DNA from: an uncultured Lachnospiraceae bacterium
GTDB taxonomy: Bacteria; Bacillota_A; Clostridia; Lachnospirales; Lachnospiraceae
Assembly (NCBI GenBank): GCA_910588595.1
Contig: CAJUQU010000054.1
Span: 1-17,275, forward strand
Reading direction: 5' to 3'
DNA length: 17,275 nucleotides
Part shown: positions 1 to 8,541 of the stretch, one piece after another
Layout of the letters: every line of letters starts with the position of its first letter
Numbering within the stretch: position 1 is the first letter of the stretch
Program-made: the position numbers and the translations under genes
Notes under the pieces: model-generated
Told to the model about the DNA's origin: nothing
Database searches by the model: none
The model's input: the letters and a program-made list of their open reading frames with translations, nothing else

Positions 1-1
1 A

Positions 2-97
2 GTCTACGAGGGCGAACAGACCGTGACGGTTCCGGCGCCGATCGATGTGATTCCGGTCATGGTGAGAGATGGAAAGGCGTTTCGGATCTATGAGTAG
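2..97 (+). CDS. C-terminal end of a GH31-type glycoside hydrolase (partial)
   Basis: Only the last 31 codons are present, ending at TAG 95-97; the gene starts before the window. The visible peptide includes VYEGEQTVTVPAPIDVIPVM followed by VRDGK. The order 'YEG.QT..V.AP.D.IPV.VRDG' is the pattern I associate with the C-terminal beta-sandwich of family GH31 alpha-glucosidases and alpha-xylosidases, where it follows the catalytic barrel. No catalytic residue lies in the window, so substrate cannot be judged. A long hairpin terminator follows about 110 bases downstream. The family call rests on one short motif and could be wrong. Confidence 0.5.
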   Translation, partial: VYEGEQTVTVPAPIDVIPVMVRDGKAFRIYE

Positions 98-206
98 GGC
101 ATCAAAACGATCATGGAAGCCGTGCATAGTGCATTTTGTTTGCTTCCAAACACGCTCTGAAACTGTAGCATAGAAAGAACTGTGCACATGAAGAAAAGGA
201 ATATGG

Positions 207-248
207 CAAAACAAAACCGGGCAGGATCACCTGTCCGGTTTTGTTTTG
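207..248 (+). terminator. Very long hairpin terminator, probably bidirectional
   Basis: The arms 207-225 and 230-248 pair over 19 bp with one G-U pair and a 4-base loop (ATCA). The outer half is A-rich on the left and T-rich on the right (CCGGTTTTGTTTTG), so it can end transcripts from either side: the GH31 gene from the left and the tRNA transcript from the right. Confidence 0.88.
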
Positions 249-326
249 TGCGATCATGTACGGTAAGGGATGTGGTCCAAATGGTGTGGGATAAGGCAGA
301 AAATCCTGAATTTAGGGCACACAAAA

Positions 327-397
327 AGCAGGATACGGGAGTCGAACCCGCCTCCTCGGCTTGGGAAGCCGATGTACTACCGATGTACTAATCCTGC
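327..397 (-). tRNA. tRNA-Gly (anticodon CCC)
   Basis: On the minus strand the sequence folds as a cloverleaf. The acceptor stem is GCAGGAT with ATCCTGC and the D stem is GTAC with GTAC. The anticodon stem TCGGC/GCCGA closes the loop TTCCCAA, giving anticodon CCC. The T arm is GCGGG-TTCGACT-CCCGT with one G-T pair. The gene is 71 bases including the discriminator, and the 3' CCA is not encoded (CTTTTTG follows), so CCA must be added enzymatically. It reads GGG codons. It stands alone and runs opposite to the neighbouring protein genes. Confidence 0.93.
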
Positions 398-407
398 AAA
401 CATTGTT

Positions 408-436
408 ATTATAACACCAAAGTGCAGAATAATCAA
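408..436 (-). promoter_or_regulatory. Promoter of tRNA-Gly
   Basis: On the minus strand a perfect TATAAT (413-408) lies 17 bases after TTGATT (436-431), and the -10 box ends 10 bases before the tRNA 5' end. This is a good housekeeping-sigma promoter. Confidence 0.8.
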
Positions 437-500
437 CCCCTAAAATAAAAAACTATAAAATTTTATGTGGAAAAAGAAATAAATTAGTAAATATGTCAGC

Positions 501-534
501 TGTACTTTTTCGGAAAATCAGTCTATACTATAAT
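501..534 (+). promoter_or_regulatory. Probable promoter of the 592-852 gene
   Basis: A perfect TATAAT lies at 529-534, with an overlapping TATACT at 524-529. No good -35 is visible; TGTACT at 501-506 is 17 bases from the second box. The stretch before it (437-500) is AT-rich and holds nothing else I can name. Confidence 0.45.
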
Positions 535-591
535 ATATAGAATCAGGCAGCGTTTAGGTTCAAGTCCGCTGTGTAAAGGAAGTGAAAGCGT

Positions 592-852
592 ATGGCAGAG
601 AAGAGACAGGGGCGGGAGACTGCTTTTGCAGAGACATTTGACGAAACGGTGAAAAAGACGATCGAGAAAGCCTTTTTGAAACAGGGGATCTCCTATTTGA
701 TCAAAGTAGACAAAGTGCGGGAAATGAAAAAAGGTCATTTTGAGAGCAGGCTGAGGTATTCTTTTCAGATCAACAGGCTCCAGACAGAGGAGGCGAAGGC
801 GGCGTTAGCTATGCAGGATCTGGGCGAAGACAAAATTCATTACCTGATATAG
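592..852 (+). CDS. Small protein of unknown function (86 aa)
   Basis: I do not recognise this protein. It starts at ATG 592 after AAGGAAG at a normal distance, and ends at TAG 850-852. The 86 residues are highly charged and basic in the first half (KKTIEKAFLKQ, KVDKVREMKKGH). There is no signal peptide, membrane segment or cysteine, so a small cytosolic and largely helical protein is likely. A promoter lies just upstream and a clear hairpin terminator just downstream, so it seems to be a one-gene transcription unit. That is the main evidence that it is real. Function unknown. Confidence 0.7.
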   Translation: MAEKRQGRETAFAETFDETVKKTIEKAFLKQGISYLIKVDKVREMKKGHFESRLRYSFQINRLQTEEAKAALAMQDLGEDKIHYLI

Positions 853-862
853 TACATATGAC

Positions 863-891
863 AAAAGTATCACGTTGTGTGATGCTTTTTT
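863..891 (+). terminator. Hairpin terminator after the 86-aa gene
   Basis: The arm 863-873 (AAAAGTATCAC) pairs with 879-889 (GTGATGCTTTT) through 11 bp including one T-G. The loop is 5 bases and a run of six T ends the structure. Confidence 0.85.
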
Positions 892-955
892 ACTGCACAC
901 AGATACGTGGACGGGGGATGCGGGCATGGACTGACGGGGCCTGAGCGATCGTATC

Positions 956-987
956 TTTACAAAAAGGCAGGTCTCTGATAGTATAAT
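956..987 (+). promoter_or_regulatory. Possible promoter of the 1015-1242 gene
   Basis: A perfect TATAAT at 982-987 lies 27 bases before the ATG. The best -35 is TTTACA at 956-961, but its spacing of 20 bases is long, so the -35 assignment is uncertain. Confidence 0.45.
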
Positions 988-1014
988 CAATAAAAAGAAT
1001 AAGGAGAAAACAGT

Positions 1015-1242
1015 ATGATGGATTTTTCGGCAATCATGAAATTTAAGGGAGCATGGGACACATTTACCAGGAATCATCCCAAATTTATACCATTTATGCA
1101 GGCGGTAGGACGTGAGGCGATCGCGGACGGCACGATCATTGAAGTGAAGGTGATAAGTCCGGATGGCAAGGAGTACAACACGAACATGAAGATCACACAG
1201 AGCGACCTTGACTTGTTTGCGCAATTAAAAGGGATGATGTGA
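1015..1242 (+). CDS. Small protein of unknown function (75 aa)
   Basis: I do not recognise this protein. AAGGAG sits at a normal distance before the double start ATGATG (1015, 1018), so either Met could be first. It stops at TGA 1240-1242. The first half is aromatic and basic (FKGAWDTFTRNHPKFIPFMQ). The second half alternates like a small beta unit (GTIIEVKVISPDGKEYNTNMKI) and ends in a helix-like tail (SDLDLFAQLKGMM). There is no signal peptide, membrane segment or cysteine. It lies 20 bases before the carAB promoter on the same strand. No function can be assigned. Confidence 0.72.
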   Translation: MMDFSAIMKFKGAWDTFTRNHPKFIPFMQAVGREAIADGTIIEVKVISPDGKEYNTNMKITQSDLDLFAQLKGMM

Positions 1243-1262
1243 GGGATGAATGCACATATTCC

Positions 1263-1291
1263 TTGATGGACATAATTTCTTGTGATATAAT
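1263..1291 (+). promoter_or_regulatory. carAB promoter
   Basis: TTGATG (1263-1268), a 17-base spacer and TATAAT (1286-1291) preceded by TG-A give an extended -10. The expected start point is near 1298, so the leader to ATG 1325 is only about 27 bases. That is too short for a PyrR-type attenuator or a large riboswitch. Confidence 0.75.
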
Positions 1292-1324
1292 GAATCGATT
1301 ATGTTGGAAAGCACAGGTGATGAG

Positions 1325-2527
1325 ATGAAGGCATTTTTAATATTGGAGGACGGCACTGTATTTGAGGGCACTCAGATCGGTGCCGACAGGGAGATTATCA
1401 GTGAGATCGTATTTAACACGTCTATGGCAGGGTATCTTGAGGTGCTCACAGATCCGTCCTATGCGGGACAGGCGGTGTGCATGACATATCCATTGATCGG
1501 AAATTACGGCATCTGCAAAGATGATATGGAGTCTAAGAAGCCCTGGCCCGACGGGTTCATCGTCAGGGAGTTGTCCAGGAATTTCAGCAATTTCAGAGCG
1601 GATCTTTCCATTCAGCAGTTTTTGCAGGAGAATGACGTGCCGGGTATAGCGGGGATCGACACCAGGGCGCTGACAAAGATCCTGCGCGAGAAGGGCACGA
1701 TGAACGGCATGATCACGACAAACGAACAGTACTGTCTTGACGATGTGCTTCCCAGATTGAAAGCCTACACGACCGGCAGGGTGGTTGAGAAAGTCACCTG
1801 CAAAGAAAAATACGAGGTGAAGGGCGCCGGGGAGCTGTCAGAAAACGGTGCCCTGTCCGGGAGCGCGAAGTTTGTGGCGGCGGACTATGAAGCGGGAGTG
1901 CGTGAGAGCAGGCCCTCTCTTGTCAGGGCGCTGAACGGCGCAGGCAGGCGCGTAGCGCTGCTGGACCTCGGCACGAAGGACAACATTGCCTGCTCTCTCA
2001 AAATGCGGGGCTGTGATGTCACAGTCTATCCGGCGTCGACACCGGCGTCGGAGATCATCGCGTCACGTCCGGATGGTATCATGCTCTCGAACGGGCCTGG
2101 AGATCCAAAGGAGTGCACCAAGATTATTGAGGAGATCAAAAAACTCTACGACACGGACATTCCGATCTTTGCGATCTGTCTCGGGCACCAGCTCATGGCG
2201 CTCGCGACGGGGGCAGATACCTACAAGATGAAGTACGGGCATCGCGGCGGCAACCACCCGGTGAAGGATCTCGCCACAGGGCGGGTCTATATCTCCTCGC
2301 AGAATCACGGCTACGTGGTCGACATGGAGAAGCTGGATCCCAAGGTTGCAACGCCCGCCTTTGTCAACGTCAATGACGGGACAAACGAAGGGCTCGACTA
2401 CACGGGAAAAAATATTTTCACTGTCCAGTTCCACCCGGAAGCGTGCTGCGGTCCGCAGGATTCCGGCTATCTGTTTGACAGATTTATCGATATGATGAAC
2501 GGCGGGAAGACGGAGGTGACGAGATAA
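1325..2527 (+). CDS. carA: Carbamoyl-phosphate synthase, small (glutaminase) subunit
   Basis: CarA hydrolyses glutamine and channels ammonia to CarB, making carbamoyl phosphate for pyrimidines and arginine. The protein opens KAFLILEDGTVFEG, typical of the CarA N-terminal domain. The C-terminal class I glutamine amidotransferase domain has FAICLGHQLM with nucleophile Cys285, and QFHPE with His370 and Glu372. I start it at ATG 1325 behind AGGTGA. An in-frame ATG at 1301 lies only about 3 bases after the predicted transcript start and has no ribosome site. The 400 residues are slightly longer than usual (E. coli 382), with a variable linker around 165-200. The TAA shares one base with the carB ATG, so the two subunits are translationally coupled. 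Confidence 0.97.
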   Translation: MKAFLILEDGTVFEGTQIGADREIISEIVFNTSMAGYLEVLTDPSYAGQAVCMTYPLIGNYGICKDDMESKKPWPDGFIVRELSRNFSNFRADLSIQQFLQENDVPGIAGIDTRALTKILREKGTMNGMITTNEQYCLDDVLPRLKAYTTGRVVEKVTCKEKYEVKGAGELSENGALSGSAKFVAADYEAGVRESRPSLVRALNGAGRRVALLDLGTKDNIACSLKMRGCDVTVYPASTPASEIIASRPDGIMLSNGPGDPKECTKIIEEIKKLYDTDIPIFAICLGHQLMALATGADTYKMKYGHRGGNHPVKDLATGRVYISSQNHGYVVDMEKLDPKVATPAFVNVNDGTNEGLDYTGKNIFTVQFHPEACCGPQDSGYLFDRFIDMMNGGKTEVTR

Positions 2528-5500
2528 TGCCAAAGAATCCAGATGTGAAAAAAGTAATGGTGATCGGTTCGGGACCGATCGTCATCGGACAGGCTGCAGA
2601 GTTTGACTATGCGGGCACACAGGCGTGCCGTTCCTTGAAGGAGGAAGGCATTGAGGTCGTGCTGGTGAACTCCAATCCCGCGACCATCATGACGGACAGG
2701 GATATCGCGGACAAGGTGTATATCGAACCGCTGACCGCGAGGGTTTTGGAGCAGATCATAGAGAGAGAGCGACCGGATTCCATCCTGCCGACGCTGGGAG
2801 GACAGGCGGGGCTGAACCTCGGCATGGAGCTTGAGGAGAGCGGGTTTCTGGCTGCCCACAATGTCAGGCTTCTGGGGACGACAGCGGCGACGATCCGAAA
2901 GGCGGAGGACAGGCAGGAGTTCAAGGACACCATGGAGAAGATCGGGGAGCCCTGTGCAGCGTCGCTCGTCGTGGAAAATGTTGAGGACGGGGTGGCGTTC
3001 ACGAACACGATCGGTTATCCTGTGGTGCTGCGCCCTGCGTACACCCTCGGCGGCAGCGGCGGCGGCATTGCCCACAACCAGCTGGAGTTGGAGGAGATCC
3101 TCGAGAACGGTCTGCGCCTCTCGCGTGTGGGGCAGGTCCTCGTGGAGCGCTGCATCGCAGGCTGGAAGGAGATCGAGTACGAGGTGATGCGCGACAGCGC
3201 CGGCAACTGCATCACGGTATGCAACATGGAAAACATCGATCCTGTCGGGGTACACACGGGTGACAGCATCGTCGTGGCGCCCTCGCAGACGCTGAGCGAC
3301 AAGGAGTACCAGATGCTGCGGACATCGGCGCTCAACATCATCTCGGAATTGAACATCACCGGCGGCTGCAATGTGCAGTTTGCCCTGCATCCGACAAGCT
3401 TTGAGTACTGCGTCATCGAGGTGAACCCGCGCGTGAGCCGCTCGTCTGCGCTGGCTTCCAAGGCGACGGGCTATCCGATCGCGAAAGTCGCGGCAAAGAT
3501 CGCGCTCGGCTACACGCTCGACGAGATCAAAAATGCCATCACGGGCAAGACGTACGCGAGCTTTGAGCCGGCGCTGGATTACTGCGTCGTGAAGATGCCG
3601 AGGCTCCCGTTTGACAAGTTCATCACGGCAAAGAGGACGCTCACCACGCAGATGAAGGCGACGGGTGAGGTCATGAGCATCTGCACGAACTTTGAGGGCG
3701 CGCTGATGAAGGCGATCCGCTCGCTGGAGCAGCATGTGGACTGCCTGAGGAGCTATGATTTCTCTGCGCTTGACGAGGATGCCCTGCTCAGGCGCATGGA
3801 GAGGGTTGACGACCAGAGGATCTATGTGATCGCGGAGGCGCTCAGAAAGGGGATCAGCTACGATACTATCTACGATATCACAAAGATTGACAGATGGTTC
3901 ATCGACAAGCTCGCCGTCATCGTGGAGATGGAACATGCGCTGCAGACGCAGCCGCTCACAGTGGAACTGTTGAGGGAGGCAAAGCGGATCGAATTTCCGG
4001 ACAATGTGATCGCCGGACTCACGGGAAAGAACGAGCGGGAGATCAAGGAAATGCGCTATGCCAACAGTATTGTTGCGGCATTCAAGATGGTCGATACCTG
4101 CGCGGCAGAGTTCGAGGCGAGCACGCCGTACTATTACTCCTGTTACGATGGGGTCAACGAGGCTGTGGAGACGAATCCGCCCAAAAAGGTGCTCGTGCTC
4201 GGCTCGGGACCGATCCGCATCGGGCAGGGGATCGAGTTTGACTACTGCTCGGTACACGCGACATGGGCATTTTCAAAGGCAGGCTACGAGACGATCATCG
4301 TCAACAACAATCCCGAGACGGTGAGCACGGACTTTGATATTGCGGACAAGCTCTACTTTGAGCCGCTCACGCCGGAGGACGTGGAGAACATCGTCAACAT
4401 CGAGAAGCCTGACGGGGCGGTGGTGCAGTTTGGCGGACAGACGGCGATCAAGCTCACAGAGAGCCTGATGAAGATGGGTGTGCCGATCCTCGGGACGAAG
4501 GCGGAGGACGTCGACGCCGCGGAGGACAGGGAGCTGTTTGACAGGATCCTCGAACAGACGCAGATCCCGCGCGCGGCGGGCGGCACGGTCTACACGGCGG
4601 AGGAGGCAAAGGCGGTCGCAAACCGCCTGGGATATCCAGTGCTTGTCAGACCTTCGTACGTGCTTGGCGGACAGGGGATGCAGATCGCGCTGTCCGACGA
4701 GGAGATCGAGGAGTTCATGGAGATCATCAACCGCATCGCGCAGGATCACCCGATCCTCGTCGACAAGTACCTGCAGGGCAAGGAGCTGGAGGTGGACGCT
4801 GTATGCGACGGCACGGACATCCTGATCCCGGGGATCATGGAGCACATAGAGAGAACAGGAGTTCACTCCGGCGACTCGATCTCTGTCTACCCCGCGCACA
4901 CGATCACGGACAAGGTGAAGGAGACGATCGCGGAGTACACGAGACGGCTCGCGAAAGCACTGCATGTGAAGGGGCTGATCAACATCCAGTTCATCGCTGT
5001 CGGCGAGGAAGTGTTTGTGATCGAGGTGAATCCCCGCTCCTCGAGGACTGTTCCCTACATCAGCAAGGTGACAGGGATCCCGATCGTGGATCTCGCCACG
5101 GAGGTCATCATCGGAAAGACGATCCGGGAGCTCGGGTATGAGCCAGGGCTGCAGAAGGAGGCGGACTATGTCGCAGTCAAGATGCCCGTGTTCTCCTTCG
5201 AGAAGATCAGGGGCGCCGAGATCAGCCTCGGACCGGAGATGAAGTCCACAGGGGAGTGTCTTGGCATCGCAAAAACCTTTAACGAGGCGCTGTACAAAGC
5301 GTTTCTCGGCGCCGGGATCGACCTGCCCAGGCACCGGCGCATGATCATCACGGTGAAGGATGCGGACAAGGGCGAGGCGATCGAGATCGGAAGGCGTTTT
5401 GAGGCGCTCGGCTACACGATCTATGCGACGCGCAGCACGGCGAAGGCTTTGAATGACGCGGGCGTCAAGGCAAAAAAGGTCAATAAGATCCAGCAGGAGT

Positions 5501-5724
5501 CGCCGACAGTCATGGACCTGATCCTCGGTCACAAGATCGACCTTGTGATCGATACGCCCACACAGGGGCGCGACAAGTCGAGGGACGGATTCCTGATCAG
5601 GAGAGTCTCGATCGAGACAGGCGTCAACTGTATCACGGCGCTGGACACGGCAAAGGCGCTGGCGACAAGCCTCGAGAGCAGGGATGACAAACCGCTTTCA
5701 CTGGTGAACATCGCGGAATTGTGA
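2527..5724 (+). CDS. carB: Carbamoyl-phosphate synthase, large subunit
   Basis: CarB uses two ATP, bicarbonate and ammonia from CarA to make carbamoyl phosphate. At 1065 residues it is full length (E. coli 1073). The internal duplication is plain. Near residue 10 it has GSGPIVIGQAAEFDYAGTQA, and near residue 560 GSGPIRIGQGIEFDYCSVHA, each followed by an ATP-grasp domain with VLRPAYTLGGSGGG in the first half and VLVRPSYVLGGQGMQ in the second. Residues from about 930 form the methylglyoxal-synthase-like allosteric domain. GGAGGTGA at 2512-2519 lies inside the end of carA. The gene ends shortly before a terminator, so carAB is a two-gene operon. Confidence 0.98.
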   Translation: MPKNPDVKKVMVIGSGPIVIGQAAEFDYAGTQACRSLKEEGIEVVLVNSNPATIMTDRDIADKVYIEPLTARVLEQIIERERPDSILPTLGGQAGLNLGMELEESGFLAAHNVRLLGTTAATIRKAEDRQEFKDTMEKIGEPCAASLVVENVEDGVAFTNTIGYPVVLRPAYTLGGSGGGIAHNQLELEEILENGLRLSRVGQVLVERCIAGWKEIEYEVMRDSAGNCITVCNMENIDPVGVHTGDSIVVAPSQTLSDKEYQMLRTSALNIISELNITGGCNVQFALHPTSFEYCVIEVNPRVSRSSALASKATGYPIAKVAAKIALGYTLDEIKNAITGKTYASFEPALDYCVVKMPRLPFDKFITAKRTLTTQMKATGEVMSICTNFEGALMKAIRSLEQHVDCLRSYDFSALDEDALLRRMERVDDQRIYVIAEALRKGISYDTIYDITKIDRWFIDKLAVIVEMEHALQTQPLTVELLREAKRIEFPDNVIAGLTGKNEREIKEMRYANSIVAAFKMVDTCAAEFEASTPYYYSCYDGVNEAVETNPPKKVLVLGSGPIRIGQGIEFDYCSVHATWAFSKAGYETIIVNNNPETVSTDFDIADKLYFEPLTPEDVENIVNIEKPDGAVVQFGGQTAIKLTESLMKMGVPILGTKAEDVDAAEDRELFDRILEQTQIPRAAGGTVYTAEEAKAVANRLGYPVLVRPSYVLGGQGMQIALSDEEIEEFMEIINRIAQDHPILVDKYLQGKELEVDAVCDGTDILIPGIMEHIERTGVHSGDSISVYPAHTITDKVKETIAEYTRRLAKALHVKGLINIQFIAVGEEVFVIEVNPRSSRTVPYISKVTGIPIVDLATEVIIGKTIRELGYEPGLQKEADYVAVKMPVFSFEKIRGAEISLGPEMKSTGECLGIAKTFNEALYKAFLGAGIDLPRHRRMIITVKDADKGEAIEIGRRFEALGYTIYATRSTAKALNDAGVKAKKVNKIQQESPTVMDLILGHKIDLVIDTPTQGRDKSRDGFLIRRVSIETGVNCITALDTAKALATSLESRDDKPLSLVNIAEL

Positions 5725-5793
5725 TTCATAGCAGGGACTTTTCTGTCATGGACATGGCAGAATGAGCATACGAAAGTCGTCGGATCCGAAATA

Positions 5794-5822
5794 GAAAAGG
5801 TGTCATTTGATGGCACTTTTTC
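5794..5822 (+). terminator. Terminator of carAB
   Basis: The arms 5794-5806 (GAAAAGGTGTCAT) and 5810-5822 (ATGGCACTTTTTC) pair over 13 bp with two G-T pairs and a 3-base loop, ending in five T. Confidence 0.85.
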
Positions 5823-5823
5823 T

Positions 5824-5856
5824 ATGCGCAGGGGCACACGCTGTGCCTCTGCGCAT
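5824..5856 (+). other. Strong GC-rich hairpin between carAB and queH
   Basis: The arms 5824-5838 and 5842-5856 pair over 15 bp with a single G-T pair and a 3-base loop (CGC). It starts two bases after the carAB terminator. No T-run follows, so it is not a classical terminator. It lies about 60 bases before the queH start, in a stretch with no convincing promoter. Confidence 0.75.
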
Positions 5857-5914
5857 CGTCGATCGAAGTGGATCGATTAAAGGCGTCGATTTATACAAAA
5901 TAGTGAGGGGTTAT

Positions 5915-6562
5915 ATGGAAGCACAAAGATCATCGAACGCAAGGAATTATCAGAGAGAACTGGACAGGATCCTCGAACGGCTGACAGCGCCGCCCCGTCT
6001 TCTGCTGCACAGTTGCTGTGCGCCGTGCAGCAGCTATGTGCTCGAGTATCTGCGGCAGTATTTCGAGATCACGGTGTTTTACTATAATCCGAATATATCG
6101 ATGGAGACGGAGTATCGCAAGCGCGTCGCCGAGCAGAAGCGTCTGATCGCAGCCTGCAATGAGATGGTTGGCAGCGGATATCCGATCGCTGTCGTGGAGG
6201 GCGATTATGAGCCGGAGGTTTTCTATGCGGCGGCAAAGGGCAAAGAGCAGTGCCCGGAGGGCGGCGAGCGCTGTCTGGCCTGCTATGAGCTGCGGCTCAG
6301 AAAGACGGCGGAACTGGCAGTACAGTCAGGGCAGGACTATTTTGCGACGACGCTCACGATCAGTCCGCTGAAAAATGCGGCGAAACTGAATGCGATCGGC
6401 GAGCGCCTGGCGGAGGAATACCGGATCCCCTGGCTGCCGTCCGACTTCAAAAAGAAAAACGGCTACAAGCGCTCGATCGAACTGTCGGCGGAGTATGGAC
6501 TGTACAGACAGAATTACTGCGGGTGCGTGTACTCGCAGACACAGTCGGCGGACAATGCGTGA
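5915..6562 (+). CDS. queH: Epoxyqueuosine reductase QueH
   Basis: QueH carries out the last step of queuosine synthesis, reducing epoxyqueuosine to queuosine at the wobble position of GUN-reading tRNAs. It is unrelated to the cobalamin-dependent QueG. Family marks are LLLHSCCAPCSSYVLEYL with Cys34, Cys35 and Cys38; FYYNPNI; CPEGGERCLACYELRL with Cys113, Cys120 and Cys123; the segment TTLTISPLKNA; and a C-terminal YCGC with Cys202 and Cys204. The cysteines fit the iron-sulfur chemistry of the family. I chose ATG 5915 behind GAGGGG because the open frame before it runs back through both hairpins at 5794-5856. The 215 residues are normal for the family. It lies 40 bases before argS and is probably co-transcribed with it. 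Confidence 0.93.
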   Translation: MEAQRSSNARNYQRELDRILERLTAPPRLLLHSCCAPCSSYVLEYLRQYFEITVFYYNPNISMETEYRKRVAEQKRLIAACNEMVGSGYPIAVVEGDYEPEVFYAAAKGKEQCPEGGERCLACYELRLRKTAELAVQSGQDYFATTLTISPLKNAAKLNAIGERLAEEYRIPWLPSDFKKKNGYKRSIELSAEYGLYRQNYCGCVYSQTQSADNA

Positions 6563-6602
6563 TGCGTATTTATTATTGTTAGGATAACAAGTGGAGGGGA
6601 CA

Positions 6603-8375
6603 ATGAAGAAAATAATAGAACTGATTTCAGATGAAATGAAAAATGCATTTGAGCAGGCGGGGTATGCGCGCGAGCTTGGCAAGGTGACGCTCTCAAACAG
6701 ACCCGATCTGTGCGAATACCAGTGCAACGGCGCGATGGCGGGCGCAAAGCAGTATAAAAAGGCGCCGATCATGATCGCGGGCGATGTCGCGGCAAAGCTT
6801 GCCGACAGCAAGGTCTTTGAGCGGGCGGAGGCAGTTGCGCCCGGCTTTCTGAATCTGATCTTGCGAAAGGAGTTTGTCGGCGAATATATCAGAGATATGC
6901 GGGCGGACAGCAAATACGGTCTGGAGGAGGTACAGGCTCCGGCAAAGATCGTGATCGACTACGGCGGACCCAATGTCGCAAAGCCGCTGCACGTAGGGCA
7001 TCTGCGCTCCGCGATCATCGGGGAGAGCATCAAGCGCATCGCGCGCTATATGGGACATAAGGTGGTCGGCGATATCCATCTGGGCGACTGGGGGCAGCCG
7101 ATGGGACTGATCATGAACGAGCTCAGGGTCAGAAAGCCAAAGCTTGTCTATTTCGACGAGGATTACGCGGGGGCATATCCCGCGGAGCCGCCCTTCACGA
7201 TCGCGGAGTTGGAGGAGATCTATCCGTTTGCGAGCAAGCGCTCCAAGGAGGATGAGGCGTACAAGGCGGACGCGATGGCGTGCACCTTCAAACTGCAGAG
7301 CGGCGTGCGGGGATACCGCGCACTCTGGGACCATATCATAGCGGTCTCTGTCGCGGACTTGAAGAAAAATTATGAGAGGCTGAATGTCGATTTTGACCTG
7401 TGGAACGGGGAGTCCGCGGTGCATGATCTCATACCGCAGATGGTCGATGCGATGAGAGCGGGCGGCTACGCCTATGTCAGCGAGGGTGCGCTTGTCGTCG
7501 ATGTGAAGCAGGAGACGGACACAAAGGAAGTACCGCCGTGTATGATATTGAAGTCGGACGGAGCGGCGCTCTACAACACGACGGATCTTGCGACGATCAT
7601 GATGCGCATGGAGGTCGAGCAGCCCGACAGGATCGTCTATGTGGTCGACAAACGCCAGGAACTCTACTTTGAGCAGGTTTTCCGCTGTGCGCGCAAGACA
7701 AAGCTCGTGCAGGAGGACACGGAGCTGAAATTTCTCGGATTCGGCACGATGAATGGAAAGGACGGAAAGCCGTTCAAGACGCGCGAGGGCGGAGTGATGC
7801 GCCTGGAAAGCCTGATCCAGGAGATCAATGACGAGATGTTTCGCAAAATCAAGGAGAGCCGAGAGACGACGGACGAGGAGGCAGCCGCGACTGCGCAGGT
7901 GGTAGGGCTTGCCGCGCTGAAATACGGCGATCTGTCCAACCAGGCGAGCAAGGATTACATCTTTGACATTGACCGCTTTACCTCGTCGGAGGGGGACACA
8001 GGGCCGTATGTCCTCTACACGATCGTGCGCATCAAGTCGATCCTCGCAAAGTATGCGGAAAACGGCGGCGATGTGCAGGCAGTGTGCGGCGGGATCAAGG
8101 CGCCGGTCAACGACAGCGAGAAGCAGCTGATGATGGAGCTTGCAAAGTACAACGCGAGTGTGGAGGCGGCGTGTGAGGAGTACGCACCGCACAGGATCTG
8201 CGCCTACATCTACGATCTTGCCAACGCGTTCAACCATTTTTATCACGAGACAAAGATCCTCGCGGAGGAGGACGATTCCAGGAAGGCTGGCTGGATCGCG
8301 CTTCTTGTGCTCACAAGGGATGTGCTCGAGACTTCGATCGGCCTGCTCGGGTTCTCAGCGCCGGAGAGAATGTAA
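6603..8375 (+). CDS. argS: Arginyl-tRNA synthetase
   Basis: ArgS charges tRNA-Arg with arginine. The class I signature is HVGH at residues 130-133 within GGPNVAKPLHVGHLRSA. The second signature region reads GKPFKTREGGVMRLESLI, a divergent KMSKS equivalent as is common in ArgRS. The N-terminal ArgRS-type tRNA-binding domain precedes it. The C-terminal helical anticodon domain follows (YDLANAFNHFYHETKIL near the end, closing with GLLGFSAPERM). ATG 6603 follows GGAGGGG at ideal distance; an in-frame GTG at 6591 lies inside that ribosome site and is rejected. The 590 residues are normal. A strong terminator follows directly. Confidence 0.97.
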   Translation: MKKIIELISDEMKNAFEQAGYARELGKVTLSNRPDLCEYQCNGAMAGAKQYKKAPIMIAGDVAAKLADSKVFERAEAVAPGFLNLILRKEFVGEYIRDMRADSKYGLEEVQAPAKIVIDYGGPNVAKPLHVGHLRSAIIGESIKRIARYMGHKVVGDIHLGDWGQPMGLIMNELRVRKPKLVYFDEDYAGAYPAEPPFTIAELEEIYPFASKRSKEDEAYKADAMACTFKLQSGVRGYRALWDHIIAVSVADLKKNYERLNVDFDLWNGESAVHDLIPQMVDAMRAGGYAYVSEGALVVDVKQETDTKEVPPCMILKSDGAALYNTTDLATIMMRMEVEQPDRIVYVVDKRQELYFEQVFRCARKTKLVQEDTELKFLGFGTMNGKDGKPFKTREGGVMRLESLIQEINDEMFRKIKESRETTDEEAAATAQVVGLAALKYGDLSNQASKDYIFDIDRFTSSEGDTGPYVLYTIVRIKSILAKYAENGGDVQAVCGGIKAPVNDSEKQLMMELAKYNASVEAACEEYAPHRICAYIYDLANAFNHFYHETKILAEEDDSRKAGWIALLVLTRDVLETSIGLLGFSAPERM

Positions 8376-8381
8376 AACAGT

Positions 8382-8421
8382 GCCGCAGCCAGACTTTTCG
8401 CTGTTTGGCTGCGGCGGTTTT
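8382..8421 (+). terminator. Terminator of queH-argS
   Basis: The arms 8382-8394 (GCCGCAGCCAGAC) and 8403-8415 pair over 13 bp with one G-T pair and an 8-base loop, followed by GGTTTT. It starts 6 bases after the argS stop. Confidence 0.9.
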
Positions 8422-8541
8422 CAGGTACATATTTTCCCGATCTTTTTCTGATCTGTATTTTACTGATACAATGTGAATTCTATTTTATTTGAAAGGGATC
8501 TGTCTGATGAATAAAAATATAAGGATCGTAAAATAATAGGA

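Noticed and set aside
1245..1261. ArgR box upstream of carA (TGAAT ... ATTCC)
   Set aside because: The half sites are 6 bases apart rather than 4 and the right half is imperfect.
1301..1324. Longer CarA starting at ATG 1301
   Set aside because: It has no ribosome site and lies about 3 bases from the predicted transcript start; the family N-terminus fits ATG 1325.
2063..5532. Long open frames on the minus strand opposite carA and carB
   Set aside because: They are shadows of GC-rich third-position coding on the plus strand, with no ribosome sites or known motifs.
5857..5914. preQ1 riboswitch before queH
   Set aside because: No preQ1-type hairpin with an A-rich tail or C-run is present; only a short CGATC/GATCG dyad.
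6563..6602. T-box leader before argS
   Set aside because: The gap to queH is 40 bases, far too short, and there is no T-box core sequence.
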